From Roseococcus sp. SDR (GTDB taxonomy: Bacteria; Pseudomonadota; Alphaproteobacteria; Acetobacterales; Acetobacteraceae): a stretch of 64,000 bases of DNA. The stretch is taken from NCBI RefSeq assembly GCF_019083995.1, contig NZ_JAHRCU010000020.1, positions 29,579 through 93,578 of the forward strand, written 5' to 3'. Every line of letters begins with the position of its first letter. Within the stretch, counting starts at the first letter, position 1. The translations under genes and the position numbers were made by a program. This document shows positions 42,658 through 51,380 of the stretch, one piece after another. The notes under the pieces were generated by a model. The model ran no database searches. It saw nothing but the letters and a program-made list of their open reading frames with translations, and was not told the origin of the DNA.

Positions 42658-43592
42658 GCGACGCCCTCGTGCAGGATGCCCGGCGCCCGGCACCAGGCTG
42701 GCACCGGCCGCCCGAGTGCGATGAGCCGCGCGGGCGGGTGCCGTGGCGGGGCGGCGGCGGCCGGGATCACCCAGGTGATCTCGGGCAGTTCGAGCTCGGC
42801 CGGGGCGGCGGCGTCATTGGCCAGCAGGCCGATCGCCCACCCCGCCGCGCGCAGCGCCGCCGTGCTCTGGGCGAAGGCGGCGGGCGTGGCGAGGGCGGCC
42901 AGCGGCAGCAGGGCCAGCGGTCCGTCCGGATCGCCCGGCGGCCCGGCGCGCAAGGCGCCGCCCGGCAGCCCGCCCTGCGGCAGGTCGAGGATCAGGCGCA
43001 GGCCGGGGCGCAGCGGCGGGAGCTGGCCGCGCATGCCGGGGTCGGTCAGGGCGGCCAGCAGGCGGCGGCACAGCGCCTCGCGCGCCAGCGCCTCGAGCTC
43101 CGGGTCATCCAGGCCGAGGGGAGCGGGGCCGAGCCGCTGGGCCACCGGATGGCTGCCGGTGCCGCTGGCGAACAGGGTGAGGCGCGCCGCCCCCTCCAGC
43201 GGCATCCGCGCCACATGCGCCTCCAGGGCGGCGAGGGTCCAGGCGGGTGTGGGCGTGGCGAGGGCGGCGGCCTCGGCCCGGGCGAGGAGCGGCTGCTCCG
43301 CTTCCGGCAAGGGAAAACTGTCCGGCGGCAGGCCGGTGAGGTCCGCGATGGCACGGGCGGCGCGCTGGGCCGGGCCGGGCGCGGCCGTCAGCAGCAGGTC
43401 TCCTCCCGGCAATCCCAACACCTGCCCACCGCCAAGCACCGCTGCCTCCTCGAGCAGGGCCCGGGCCAGGCGGCGCGCCGCGCGCGGACCCTGCGCGGGC
43501 TGCAGGATCGCCAGGCCACCGGCCGGCAGGGCGGCCAGGGAGGTTGCCAGGGTGTTGCGCCAGGCGGGGATCTGGGGGGCTGGGATGGTCAT
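42654..43592 (-). CDS. Degenerate EAL-like paralogue
   Basis: This 312-residue protein shares order and spacing of motifs with the next gene: GGQVLGLPGGDLLLT in the first third, GLRLILDLPQGGLPGG, LATPAAFAQSTAALRAAGWA and LPEITWVIPAA near the end. It appears to be a shortened relative, without the C-terminal strands seen in the partner. No catalytic motif. ATG 43592 is preferred to 43646 because the sequence between is not protein-like. The two genes overlap by 4 bases and are surely co-translated. Confidence 0.6.
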   Translation of the reverse strand: MTIPAPQIPAWRNTLATSLAALPAGGLAILQPAQGPRAARRLARALLEEAAVLGGGQVLGLPGGDLLLTAAPGPAQRAARAIADLTGLPPDSFPLPEAEQPLLARAEAAALATPTPAWTLAALEAHVARMPLEGAARLTLFASGTGSHPVAQRLGPAPLGLDDPELEALAREALCRRLLAALTDPGMRGQLPPLRPGLRLILDLPQGGLPGGALRAGPPGDPDGPLALLPLAALATPAAFAQSTAALRAAGWAIGLLANDAAAPAELELPEITWVIPAAAAPPRHPPARLIALGRPVPAWCRAPGILHEGVA

Positions 43593-43723
43593 GCGGGTGG
43601 CACCTCCTGCGCCAAAACAGGGAGATACCGCTGAAGCCTTAATCAATGTTTAGGCAGGGCATGTGAAAGATTCCGTCACAATCAGTTGCGGCCGCGGCCC
43701 CGGCTGGGCTACCCAAAGACGAG

Positions 43724-45112
43724 ATGCCAGCCAGGTTGCCCCCCGCCACGACCGGACGAGACGCCGTGACGCCCGCACAGCTGGCGGATGCGGTGCGCGC
43801 CATGGCGCGCGGCGCCGTTCTCGTCGTCGGCGATGCGATGGTGGATCGCTACGTCCATGGCAGCGTCAGCCGCATCAGCCCCGAGGCGCCGGTCCCGGTC
43901 CTGACCGTCGAGCGCGAGGTCGTGCTGCCGGGCGGCGCGGGCAATGTGGTCCGCAACCTCACCGCGCTGGGCGCGGCCGTCGCCTTCGTCTCGGTGGTGG
44001 GCGACGACAATGCGGGCAGCGACCTGACCGGCCTGATCGGTGGGCAGCCCCGCGTCGAGCCCTGGCTGCTGGTGCAGGGCGGGCGCACCACCACCACCAA
44101 GACGCGCTTCGTCTCAGGCGGGCAGCATCTGCTGCGGACCGACCGCGAACAGGCCGCGCCCATCCATCCGCGCCTGGCCGACCGCCTGGTGAAGATCGCC
44201 TCCGACGCCGTCGCCGCGACGACGACGCTGGTGCTCTCCGACTACCGGAAGGGTGTGCTGGCGGGAGACATCCCGGCGCGGCTGATCGCCTCGGCGCGCG
44301 CTGCCAATCGCCGTGTCGTGGTGGACCCCAAGGGCGGCGACCATGGCCGCTTCGCCGGCGCCGACCTCATCATCCCCGAGCCCGAGGAGCTGGCCGGCGC
44401 CACCGGCATGCCGGTGCGGGACGAGGCCTCGGTGGCGTTGGCGGCGAGCCAATTGCTGCGCGCCCATGATTTCCGTGCCGTGCTGGTGCCGCGCGCGCCG
44501 GACGGCCTGACGCTCGTCGAGCGCGAGGCCGATGGCAGCGAGACGGTGCGCCATTTCCGCGCCGAGGCGTCGGAAGTGCATGACCCGGCGGGTGGCGGTG
44601 ACGCCGTGGTGGCCGTGGTGGCGGCGGGCCTCGCCACCGGGCTTTCGCTCGCTTCCGTGGCGCGGCTGGCCGCATTGGCGCTGGGCATCGTCAGCCGCAA
44701 ATCGGGCATCGCGCCCGTGCGCGCCGAGGAGTTGCTGGAAGGCCTGGCGCCGGGCCGCACCGCGATGCGCAAGCTGGTTTCCCTGCCGCTCGCCGCCGAG
44801 GTGATCGAGCGCTGGCGGCATCGCGGCTGGCGCATCGGGCTGCTGCAGGTCAATGGCCAGCCGATTCCGGAATCCATCACGGAACAGGCGCGCCGCTGGT
44901 GCGACCGGCTGCTGGTGGGCGTGCAGGATGAGGGCGAGATGGCGGGCCTGATGGCCGCCCGGCCCGAGGTGGACCTGGTGGCCATCGGCGCGGATCACGG
45001 GGGCGAGGATCTGCTGCGGCTGCTGCGGCCCGATCTGCTCGTGGCGCCCGCGCCCAATGAGGCCCTGGCCGAATTGCTGCGCGAATGGGGCGGCGAGCTG
45101 CGAGCCGTCTGA
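43724..45112 (+). CDS. hldE: HldE-like heptose-7-phosphate kinase with decayed second domain
   Basis: This 462-residue protein has an N-terminal PfkB/ribokinase domain like HldE: VVGDAMVDRYVHGSVSRISP, LPGGAGNVVRNLTALGA, LSDYRKGVL, VDPKGGDHGRFAGADLI and the catalytic DPAGGGDAV (usually GAGD). The C-terminal 130 residues align with the HldE adenylyltransferase domain (CDRLLVGVQDE, VDLVAIGADHGGEDLLRLL, RPDLLV, WGGELRAV) but lack the GCFDILHAGH nucleotide-binding motif, replaced by LLQVNGQPIPE, and are shortened. It would phosphorylate D-glycero-D-manno-heptose-7-phosphate for LPS; ADP-heptose synthesis would need another enzyme. It is divergent from the EAL-like genes. Confidence 0.8.
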   Translation: MPARLPPATTGRDAVTPAQLADAVRAMARGAVLVVGDAMVDRYVHGSVSRISPEAPVPVLTVEREVVLPGGAGNVVRNLTALGAAVAFVSVVGDDNAGSDLTGLIGGQPRVEPWLLVQGGRTTTTKTRFVSGGQHLLRTDREQAAPIHPRLADRLVKIASDAVAATTTLVLSDYRKGVLAGDIPARLIASARAANRRVVVDPKGGDHGRFAGADLIIPEPEELAGATGMPVRDEASVALAASQLLRAHDFRAVLVPRAPDGLTLVEREADGSETVRHFRAEASEVHDPAGGGDAVVAVVAAGLATGLSLASVARLAALALGIVSRKSGIAPVRAEELLEGLAPGRTAMRKLVSLPLAAEVIERWRHRGWRIGLLQVNGQPIPESITEQARRWCDRLLVGVQDEGEMAGLMAARPEVDLVAIGADHGGEDLLRLLRPDLLVAPAPNEALAELLREWGGELRAV

Positions 45113-45143
45113 TCCAGGGGCGCCCGGCTCAGGGTGAATTGCC

Positions 45144-45479
45144 TCAGGGGCGTCTGACCGGCGTCATCGCCGTCACCAGCATCACCTGCTGCGAGCGCCG
45201 GCAATCGGGATTGCCCTGGCAGGCGGGGTGCTGCACGCGGCCCTGCCGCCAGCTCAAGGCCACCCGCTGGCCGATGAGAGGGCCGGCTTTCTCGCAGATC
45301 TCGAACTCCGCCATCACGTTTCGGCTGCGGCCATGATCGTCGCGCAGGCGCAGATAGCAGGCGATGTCGCCGGCCTCGGCTCCCTGCAGAAGCCCCTGCG
45401 CGGGGGGCGCCGGATCCTGCGCGAGGGCGCCGGCGGCCGGAACAAGCAGGGCGAGCCCTGCGGCAAGGATCATACGCAT
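45144..45479 (-). CDS. Hypothetical secreted protein
   Basis: This 111-residue protein has a signal peptide (MRMILAAGLALLVPAAGALAQ). The mature part has four cysteines (DIACYLRL, FEICEKAG, HPACQGNPDC) that could form two disulfides. A strong ribosome binding site (GGAGG) precedes the start. No family recognised. It is convergent with the heptose kinase gene, 31 bases apart. Confidence 0.7.
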   Translation of the reverse strand: MRMILAAGLALLVPAAGALAQDPAPPAQGLLQGAEAGDIACYLRLRDDHGRSRNVMAEFEICEKAGPLIGQRVALSWRQGRVQHPACQGNPDCRRSQQVMLVTAMTPVRRP

Positions 45480-45578
45480 GGCAGGCCTCCTTCCGTGGTC
45501 GTGGCCGGCAGCGCAGCCTGAATCGCGCGCCCGCGCAACCGGTGGCGCGCCCGGGCGCTCACCCGCAGGGCGCGGGCC

Positions 45579-46544
45579 TCAATCCAGCACCAGGTTGAGC
45601 GAGCGCACGACCGAGCCATAGGCCTCCCGCTCCGCGCGCTGCAGGGCCAGCAGGTCGGACGGGCTGGTCGGCGCCGGTTTTGCGCCCTGGGTGCGCATCA
45701 CCTCGATGAAGGAGGGGGCGCGCATCGCCTCATGCGTCGCCGCGGTGAGGCGCGCGAGGATGGGTTCCGGCGTCCGGGCGGGGGCGTAGAGCGCCTGCCA
45801 GAGGCCCATGGGCATGTCGAAGCCCTGCTCCTTCAGCGTCGGCACCTGGGGCAGGAGTTCCAGCCGCTCGGGCGCCACGGTGGCGATGACGCGGATGCGG
45901 GCGTCGCGCGCGAAGGATTCGGCATTGCCCGCGCCCAGCATCATGACATCCACCTGGCCGTTCATCATGGAGAGCACGGCCGCCGGCGGCCCGCCGAAGG
46001 GGACGTGCAGCATGTCGATCCCCTCGCGCTGGGCGAGGCGGAGGAAGGCGAGATGCGGCGTGCTGCCCACCCCCCAGCTCGCATAGGTGAGCTGGCCCGG
46101 CGCGGCTTTCGCCGCGGCGATCAGGCTCGCCATGTCGGTGATCTGTGGGCGGGCGGGGCCGGCGATCATGGCGAAGGGCACGTTGGTGACGAGGCTGATC
46201 GGCGCGAAGTCGCGCTCCGGATCATAGGCGAGGCGGCGATAGGTGAGCGGGTTGATGGATTGCGTGTCCACGATGCCGAGATAGAGCGTGTGGCCATCGG
46301 GTGCCGCGCGCGCCACGGCCGCCGCCCCCACGCCACCGCCCGCGCCGGGCCGGTTTTCCACCACGACGGGCTGGCCGAGCACGGTGGCGAGCGGCGCGGC
46401 CAGCGCGCGGGCCACGATGTCGTTCGTGCCGCCGGGCGGGAAGCCCGAGACGATGCGCAGCGAACGGTCGGGGAAGGCCAGCGCGGGGCTGGCGGCCAGC
46501 AGGGCGGGGGCCGCGAGCAGGGCGCGGCGGGTCAGCTTGGTCAT
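45579..46544 (-). CDS. Bug/TctC-family periplasmic receptor
   Basis: This 321-residue orphan receptor has signal peptide TRRALLAAPALLAASPALA, then FPDRSLRIVSGFPPGGTNDI, VENRPGAGGGVGAAAVARAA, YASWGVGSTPHLAFLRL and HVPFGGPPAA. ATG 46553 is an alternative start. It is divergent from nudC, 120 bases between starts. Ligand unknown. Confidence 0.92.
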   Translation of the reverse strand: MTKLTRRALLAAPALLAASPALAFPDRSLRIVSGFPPGGTNDIVARALAAPLATVLGQPVVVENRPGAGGGVGAAAVARAAPDGHTLYLGIVDTQSINPLTYRRLAYDPERDFAPISLVTNVPFAMIAGPARPQITDMASLIAAAKAAPGQLTYASWGVGSTPHLAFLRLAQREGIDMLHVPFGGPPAAVLSMMNGQVDVMMLGAGNAESFARDARIRVIATVAPERLELLPQVPTLKEQGFDMPMGLWQALYAPARTPEPILARLTAATHEAMRAPSFIEVMRTQGAKPAPTSPSDLLALQRAEREAYGSVVRSLNLVLD

Positions 46545-46664
46545 GCGGTGCATCCCTTCGAGGGTGCGACCGGCGCCTCCGGCCGCGAGCGTCGCGCGGG
46601 GCGGCGGCATGGGTCAAGCCGGCCCGGGATTTCCGGGCGCGCGCATCCGCGTTAGGCTCTGGCC

Positions 46665-47588
46665 ATGCTCATGATTCCCGCCAGCCGCGCCAATGTGTAC
46701 ACCGGCAGCCCGCTCGATCGCTGCTCCGGGCAGCGCGACGATGAGGGCTTCATCGCCGCGGCGCTGGCCGATGAGGCGGCGCTCTTCGTGCCGGTCTGGC
46801 GCAGCCGCAGCCTCATGCTGGGGGTGGAACAGGGCAGGCCGGAAGCCGTGCTGCTGAGCCGTGGCGGCGCCGAGGCGGTGCGCATGGCGGGCGGCCCCTG
46901 GGCCTTCCTCGGGCTGTGGGACCAGCGGCCGGTCTTCGCCGTGGATTGCTCGCACGCGGATGACCCGCTCCCGCTGCTGCCGGAGGGGATGGGCAGCTTC
47001 TCCGACCTGCGCGGCGTGGCGGGCCTGCTGCCCGAGGGCGAGGCGAGCGTGCTGGCCCATGCGCGGGGGCTGATGCATTGGCGCGTGAAGCACCGCTATT
47101 GCGGCGTCTGTGGTTCGACGACCGAGCCGCGCAGCGCGGGCAATGCCCTGCAATGCACGGGCTGCGGCGCGCAGCATTTCCCGCGCACGGACCCCGCCGT
47201 GATCATGCTGGTGGTGCGCGGCGATGCCTGTCTGCTCGGCCATTCGCATCGCTTCCCGAACGTGACCATGTATTCGACGCTGGCCGGCTTCGTGGAGCCG
47301 GGCGAGAGCTTCGAGGAGGCGGTGCGGCGCGAGGTGATGGAGGAGGCCGGCATCCAGGTCGGCCATGTGAGCTATCATTCCTCGCAGCCCTGGCCCTTTC
47401 CGGCCTCGATCATGATCGGCTTCCATGCCGAGGGGCTGAGCGAGGAGATCACGATTGATCCCGAGGAGCTGAAGGATGCGCGCTGGTTCACGCGGGATGA
47501 GCTGCGCCGCCACCAGGAGCTTGGGTTCTCCTTGCCGCGCGCGGATTCCATCGCGCGGCGCCTGATCGAGGATTGGCTTTCGGCATGA
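46665..47588 (+). CDS. nudC: NAD(+) diphosphatase / RNA decapping hydrolase NudC
   Basis: This 307-residue Nudix protein has a zinc ribbon (YCGVCGSTT and CTGCGAQHFPRTDPAVIM), a Nudix box in GFVEPGESFEEAVRREVMEE (about 201-220), and the NudC-specific SQPWPFPASIMIGF. It hydrolyses NADH/NAD and removes NAD caps from RNA. An alternative start lies two codons downstream. The stop overlaps the next start (ATGA). Confidence 0.95.
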   Translation: MLMIPASRANVYTGSPLDRCSGQRDDEGFIAAALADEAALFVPVWRSRSLMLGVEQGRPEAVLLSRGGAEAVRMAGGPWAFLGLWDQRPVFAVDCSHADDPLPLLPEGMGSFSDLRGVAGLLPEGEASVLAHARGLMHWRVKHRYCGVCGSTTEPRSAGNALQCTGCGAQHFPRTDPAVIMLVVRGDACLLGHSHRFPNVTMYSTLAGFVEPGESFEEAVRREVMEEAGIQVGHVSYHSSQPWPFPASIMIGFHAEGLSEEITIDPEELKDARWFTRDELRRHQELGFSLPRADSIARRLIEDWLSA

Positions 47589-47875
47589 TGAACGCGCTTC
47601 GCATCCTCCCCCTCGCCGCGCTGCCTTTGCTGGTGGCCTGCACCAGCCTCGAGCCCGTGGCGGCGCCGCCGATCATGACGGATCCGGTCTGCCGGGATGA
47701 GGCGCGGCGCACGGCGGAGCGCGATGTGGCGCGGCAGTCCAACATGACGAACCAGACGCAGGTGCGCTTCCTGCAGAACCAGGAGAACCAGGAAGAGCGC
47801 CGCCTCTACAATGACTGCCTCCGCCGCCGCGGCCTGCCCACGCCGGGCGGCGTGGAAGCGGTGCAGCGGAGCTGA
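47585..47875 (+). CDS. Small hypothetical lipoprotein
   Basis: This 96-residue protein starts with a lipoprotein signal (RILPLAALPLLVACTS; lipobox LVAC). The mature part has two further cysteines (DPVCRDEA, YNDCLRRRG) and a Q/N-rich helical middle (QVRFLQNQENQEERR). No family recognised. It is coupled to nudC by an ATGA overlap; a second ATG one codon on is equally possible. Confidence 0.7.
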   Translation: MMNALRILPLAALPLLVACTSLEPVAAPPIMTDPVCRDEARRTAERDVARQSNMTNQTQVRFLQNQENQEERRLYNDCLRRRGLPTPGGVEAVQRS

Positions 47876-47950
47876 GCTTCGGCCCGAAGGGCCGACAGGG
47901 CGCGGGCCGATCGAATTGCCCCCTCAAGCCCGGGGCTGCGTTCAACGAAT

Positions 47951-48030
47951 CCGGCCGCACGTGCGGCCGGCGGGATGCCTCAGCATCCCGAAGCCAAGCG
48001 CGCGGATGCGCGCGCCCGGCGTCTGAGGGC
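47951..48030 (+). repeat. Dispersed multi-hairpin repeat, copy B
   Basis: Three hairpins follow each other: CCGGCCGCAC-GTGCGGCCGG (47951-47970), CGGGATGC-CTCA-GCATCCCG (47971-47990), and GCGCGC-GGAT-GCGCGC (47998-48013) preceded by AAGCCAAGC. The tail CCCGGCGTCTGAGGGC ends one base before the cydB stop at 48032. GAATCC precedes the first hairpin. The same order of parts appears at 29.9-30.3, 53.3 and 62.7 kb. The preceding bases 47876-47950 hold no gene but include a small GGCCC-GAA-GGGCC hairpin. Confidence 0.8.
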
Positions 48031-48031
48031 A

Positions 48032-49051
48032 TCAATAGTATCTCAGCTCCCGCGCCTTGCCGCCGAAGATGCGCCAGATGAAGAAGGTGTAGAGCCCGAT
48101 CATCGGCAGCACGGCGAGCGCGCCGACCAGGATGATCTTCAGCGATTCCGGCGCGCTGGCCGCGGCGAAGATGGTGAGCTTCTCGGGCACCACATAGGGC
48201 CAGAAGCTGTAGGCGAGGCCCTGGAAGCAGAGCACGAAGATCGCGGCCGTCGCCGCGAAGGGCACCCAGTCCAGGCTGTTGTCCACGCGCGGGAAGCGGC
48301 GCAGGAAGATGTGCAGCAGCAGGAAGAGGCCGCCGGTGGCGAGCGGGATGGGGGCCAGGCCCAGCAGCTCGGGCAGGCTGAACCAGCGTTCGAAGATGCG
48401 CGGGCTGACGATGGGCGTGGTGGCGCTCACCACCAGCACGCCGGCCCAGCTGATATAGAGGGCGCGGCGCGCCCATTGCGCGGCCAGCAGCTGCAGCGCG
48501 CCCTCGCCGCGCCAGACCAGCCAGCAGGCGCCGATCAGCGCATAGGCCGAAACGGTGAAGACGCCCGTCAGCATGGCGAAGCCGAAGGCGAGCCAGCCCT
48601 CGGCGAAGCCCAGGATGTAGCTGCCCAGCATCCAGCCCTGGCTGAAGGCGGCGATGATGGAGCCGCCCTGGAAGACCATGTCCCAGCGCGGCTTCTGCGG
48701 CGCGGGCGCCTTGGCGCGGAACTCGAAGGCCACGCCGCGCAGGATCAGCCCCATCAGCATCAGCGCGACCGGGATGTAGAGCGCGGTGAGGATGAGCCCA
48801 TGCGCGGCCGGGAAGGCAACGAGGAGGAGGCCGACGCCCAGCACCAGCCAGGTCTCGTTCGCGTCCCAGAAGGGGCCGATGCTGGCCACCATCCGGTCCC
48901 GCGTCGGTTCATCCTCGGTCGCGCGCAGCAGGATGCCGACGCCGAGGTCGAAGCCGTCCAGCACGGCATAGAGCAGCATGGCGACCGCCATCAGCACCGC
49001 GAAGGTGATGGGCAGCCAGGCGCCGGGCGGGAGGGTGTCCATCGCGCTCAC
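48032..49051 (-). CDS. cydB: Cytochrome bd-type ubiquinol oxidase subunit II
   Basis: This 339-residue membrane subunit has eight or so TM helices, with LYAVLDGFDLGVGILLRATE near the start (the CydB signature), GPFWDANETWLVLGVGLLL, GWMLGSYILGF and FWPYVVPEKLTIFAAASAPE. With CydA it reduces oxygen to water at high affinity without proton pumping. It overlaps the cydA stop (ATGA). A dispersed repeat lies directly beyond its stop. Confidence 0.95.
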   Translation of the reverse strand: MSAMDTLPPGAWLPITFAVLMAVAMLLYAVLDGFDLGVGILLRATEDEPTRDRMVASIGPFWDANETWLVLGVGLLLVAFPAAHGLILTALYIPVALMLMGLILRGVAFEFRAKAPAPQKPRWDMVFQGGSIIAAFSQGWMLGSYILGFAEGWLAFGFAMLTGVFTVSAYALIGACWLVWRGEGALQLLAAQWARRALYISWAGVLVVSATTPIVSPRIFERWFSLPELLGLAPIPLATGGLFLLLHIFLRRFPRVDNSLDWVPFAATAAIFVLCFQGLAYSFWPYVVPEKLTIFAAASAPESLKIILVGALAVLPMIGLYTFFIWRIFGGKARELRYY

Positions 49052-50394
49052 TCCGCCGGCACGGGTTTGAGGGTGTCCGGCCCGCCGAGCTTCTCCGGCT
49101 CATGCGCGGCGGGGCGGCGGGCCAGGTGCATCAGCGTGAGGATATAGGCCAGCAGCAGCGCCGCGTAGAGCGCCAGATACATGATGAGCGAGCCCAGGAT
49201 GGTGGTGGCCGCGACCGGCCCCGCCGCCTCGCCCGTGCGCAGGATGCCGGTGACCAGCCAGGGCTGGCGGCCGATCTCCGTCACGTACCAGCCGGCCAGC
49301 GTCGCGACCCAGCCGGAGAAGGTCATCCCCACCAGCACGCGGGCGAGCCAGGGGGTGATGCCGCGCTTGCGGATGGTCCAGACGCCCCACCAGGAGACGA
49401 GCAGCATGAGGACACCGACACCCACCATGATGCGGAAGGCGTAGAAGACGGGTGCGACGGGCGGGTGGTTGTCGCCGAATTCGCTGATGCCCTTCACCTC
49501 GCCATCCAGCGAATGCGTCAGGATCAGGCTGCCGAGCAGGGGGATCTTGATTTCGTACTTGTTCGTCTGCGTCGCGGCGTCCGGCACGGCGAAGAGCACG
49601 AGGCCGGGGCCGCGCTCGGTGTGCCAGATGCCCTCCATGGCGGCGATCTTCTGCGGCTGGTGCTTCAGCGTGTTCAGGCCATGCGCATCGCCCGCGAACA
49701 TCTGGATGGGGATGAGGATGGCGCCCAGCACCACGCCCGTCTTGAGCGCGCGCACCACGCCGGGGGAATGGTCCCCGCGCAGCCAGCGCCAGGCGGAAAG
49801 GCCCGCCATCAGGAAGGAGACGGTGAGGCCCGAGGCGAGCATCATGTGGGCGAGGCGATAGGGCATGGAGGGGTTGAAGATGATCGCCATCCAGTCCGTC
49901 GCGTGGACCACGCCGTCGCGGATCTCGTAGCCGACCGGCGTGTGCATCCAGGAATTCAGCACGATGATCCAGAAGGCGGAGGCGCTGGTGCCGCCGGCGA
50001 CGAGCAGCGTGGCCAGCGTGTGGATGCGGTTGGGGACGCGGCCATAGCCGAAGAGCATGACGGCGAGGAAGCTGGCCTCCAGGAAGAAGGCGGTCAGCAC
50101 CTCATAGGCCAGCAAGGGGCCTGCGATATTGCCCACGCGCTCCATGAAGCCCGGCCAGTTGGTGCCGAACTGGAAGGACATGGTGACGCCCGAGACGACG
50201 CCGAGCGCGAAGCTCAGGGCAAAGACCTTCACCCAGAACTTGTAGGCGTCCATCCAGGCGGCATCGCCCGTCTTGTCGAAGCGCAGCTTGAGGAAGAGCA
50301 GCACCCAGCCCAGCGCGATGGTGATGGTGGGAAAGAGGATGTGGAAGGAGATATTGGCCGCGAACTGGATCCGGGCGAGGAGGATGGGGTCCAT
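49048..50394 (-). CDS. cydA: Cytochrome bd-type ubiquinol oxidase subunit I
   Basis: This 448-residue haem-bearing subunit begins LLARIQFAANISFHILFPTI, with the haem-ligand histidine of this segment, and has FQFGTNWPGFMERVGNIAGP, a short Q loop, and VTEIGRQPWLVTGILRTGEA (the GRQPW motif). The short Q loop and the NSWMHTPVGYEI region suggest the cyanide-insensitive (CIO/CydAA'-like) subfamily found in alphaproteobacteria. No cydX or cydCD is seen nearby. The start is 6 bases after the GbsR gene stop. Confidence 0.95.
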   Translation of the reverse strand: MDPILLARIQFAANISFHILFPTITIALGWVLLFLKLRFDKTGDAAWMDAYKFWVKVFALSFALGVVSGVTMSFQFGTNWPGFMERVGNIAGPLLAYEVLTAFFLEASFLAVMLFGYGRVPNRIHTLATLLVAGGTSASAFWIIVLNSWMHTPVGYEIRDGVVHATDWMAIIFNPSMPYRLAHMMLASGLTVSFLMAGLSAWRWLRGDHSPGVVRALKTGVVLGAILIPIQMFAGDAHGLNTLKHQPQKIAAMEGIWHTERGPGLVLFAVPDAATQTNKYEIKIPLLGSLILTHSLDGEVKGISEFGDNHPPVAPVFYAFRIMVGVGVLMLLVSWWGVWTIRKRGITPWLARVLVGMTFSGWVATLAGWYVTEIGRQPWLVTGILRTGEAAGPVAATTILGSLIMYLALYAALLLAYILTLMHLARRPAAHEPEKLGGPDTLKPVPAE

Positions 50395-50399
50395 CGTGT

Positions 50400-50975
50400 T
50401 CAGGCCTTCTTCGAGGGGCGGTTGCGGCGGGTGACAATGTCCTGGAAGCGTTCGGTCGCCTCCAGCACGCGGGCGACGCGGCCGCCCAATTTGAGAAGTG
50501 CGATCAATCTTTCATCCGGCAAGGATTTCACATCATCCATCCAGCCGGTGAGAAGCGAAATCACCTCGAGCAGGTTTTCCATGCGGCCCTGGGCGTGCTC
50601 ATCGGCGCGCGTCGCGGGCTTCTGCATCAGCACGTCGCGCAGCAGGGAGAGCGTCGGGTCGATTTCCCGCTTGCGGCGCTCCTCGGCCAGGATGCGGACG
50701 ATCTGCCAGACATCGTCGGGCGTGGTGAAATGCTCGCGCCGGTCACCGGGGAGGTGCTGGAGCTTCACGAGGCGCCAGGTCTCCAGCTCCTTCAGGCCCA
50801 TGGAGACGTTGGAGCGCGAGAAGCCAAGCTGCGCCACGATGTCATCGGCGCAGAGGGGACGATCGGAGAGGAAGAGCAGGGCGTAGATCTGGCCGACGGT
50901 GCGGTTGATGCCCCAGCGCGAGCCCATCTCGCCGAAGTGGAGGACGAAGGCGGCGGTGGCGGGGGGCAGGTCCAT
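50400..50975 (-). CDS. GbsR/MarR-type transcriptional regulator
   Basis: This 191-residue winged-HTH protein has GRMGxPxxxxxIYALL-like features (GINRTVGQIYALLFLSDRPL), the recognition region LGFSRSNVSMGLKELETWRL and wing VKLQHLPGDRREHFT, then a helical dimerisation region. It matches the GbsR branch of MarR-like repressors. Six bases separate it from cydA, so it is probably the first gene of a regulator-cydA-cydB operon controlling bd oxidase; the signal is unknown. Confidence 0.88.
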   Translation of the reverse strand: MDLPPATAAFVLHFGEMGSRWGINRTVGQIYALLFLSDRPLCADDIVAQLGFSRSNVSMGLKELETWRLVKLQHLPGDRREHFTTPDDVWQIVRILAEERRKREIDPTLSLLRDVLMQKPATRADEHAQGRMENLLEVISLLTGWMDDVKSLPDERLIALLKLGGRVARVLEATERFQDIVTRRNRPSKKA

Positions 50976-51123
50976 GGACGTCAGTATGTTCAGGAATTTC
51001 TGAAAATCAAGGCGGGACGCTCGGACATTCCGCAGCCGTTTCAGGGCGCGTGCCGGGTGATGTCTCGCGGTGGATCGGGCGGGGCGGGCGCCGGCCTGAC
51101 CGGCGGGCCCGCCGCGCGCGGCG

Positions 51124-51339
51124 TCAGAGGTTGGGGAGGTCTTCGGCGAGAACGGAGATGGTGACGTGGTAGGTCACTTCGCCATCCTCGGCGTCGCGGT
51201 CCACGGTGCCGATGGTCTCGGCGCCGGCCAGCACTTCGACCGGGCCGTTGCGCGTGGCGGCGGCGCGGATCATGAGGTTCGAGCTGCCGAGCAGCTTGCG
51301 GAGATGGGCCTGGACGGCCTGGATTTCAGCGGGCTTCAT
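51124..51339 (-). CDS. DUF3126 family protein
   Basis: This 71-residue cytosolic protein matches the small alphaproteobacterial family DUF3126: MKPAEIQAVQAHLRKLLGSS, then VEVLAGAETIGTVDRDAEDG and the beta-strand VTYHVTISVLAEDL. Function unknown. It is preceded by a weak ribosome binding site and lies 41 bases after the DUF2459 gene in the same direction. Confidence 0.75.
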   Translation of the reverse strand: MKPAEIQAVQAHLRKLLGSSNLMIRAAATRNGPVEVLAGAETIGTVDRDAEDGEVTYHVTISVLAEDLPNL

Positions 51340-51380
51340 GGCTTGCGGCTTAGACCCGCCTGGGCCGATTGGCAAACCAT

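Noticed and set aside
42657..43592. Intact GGDEF domain in the EAL-like paralogue
   Set aside because: LPGGDL resembles the GGDEF loop, but the acidic pair and the surrounding active-site residues are missing, so diguanylate cyclase activity cannot be supported.
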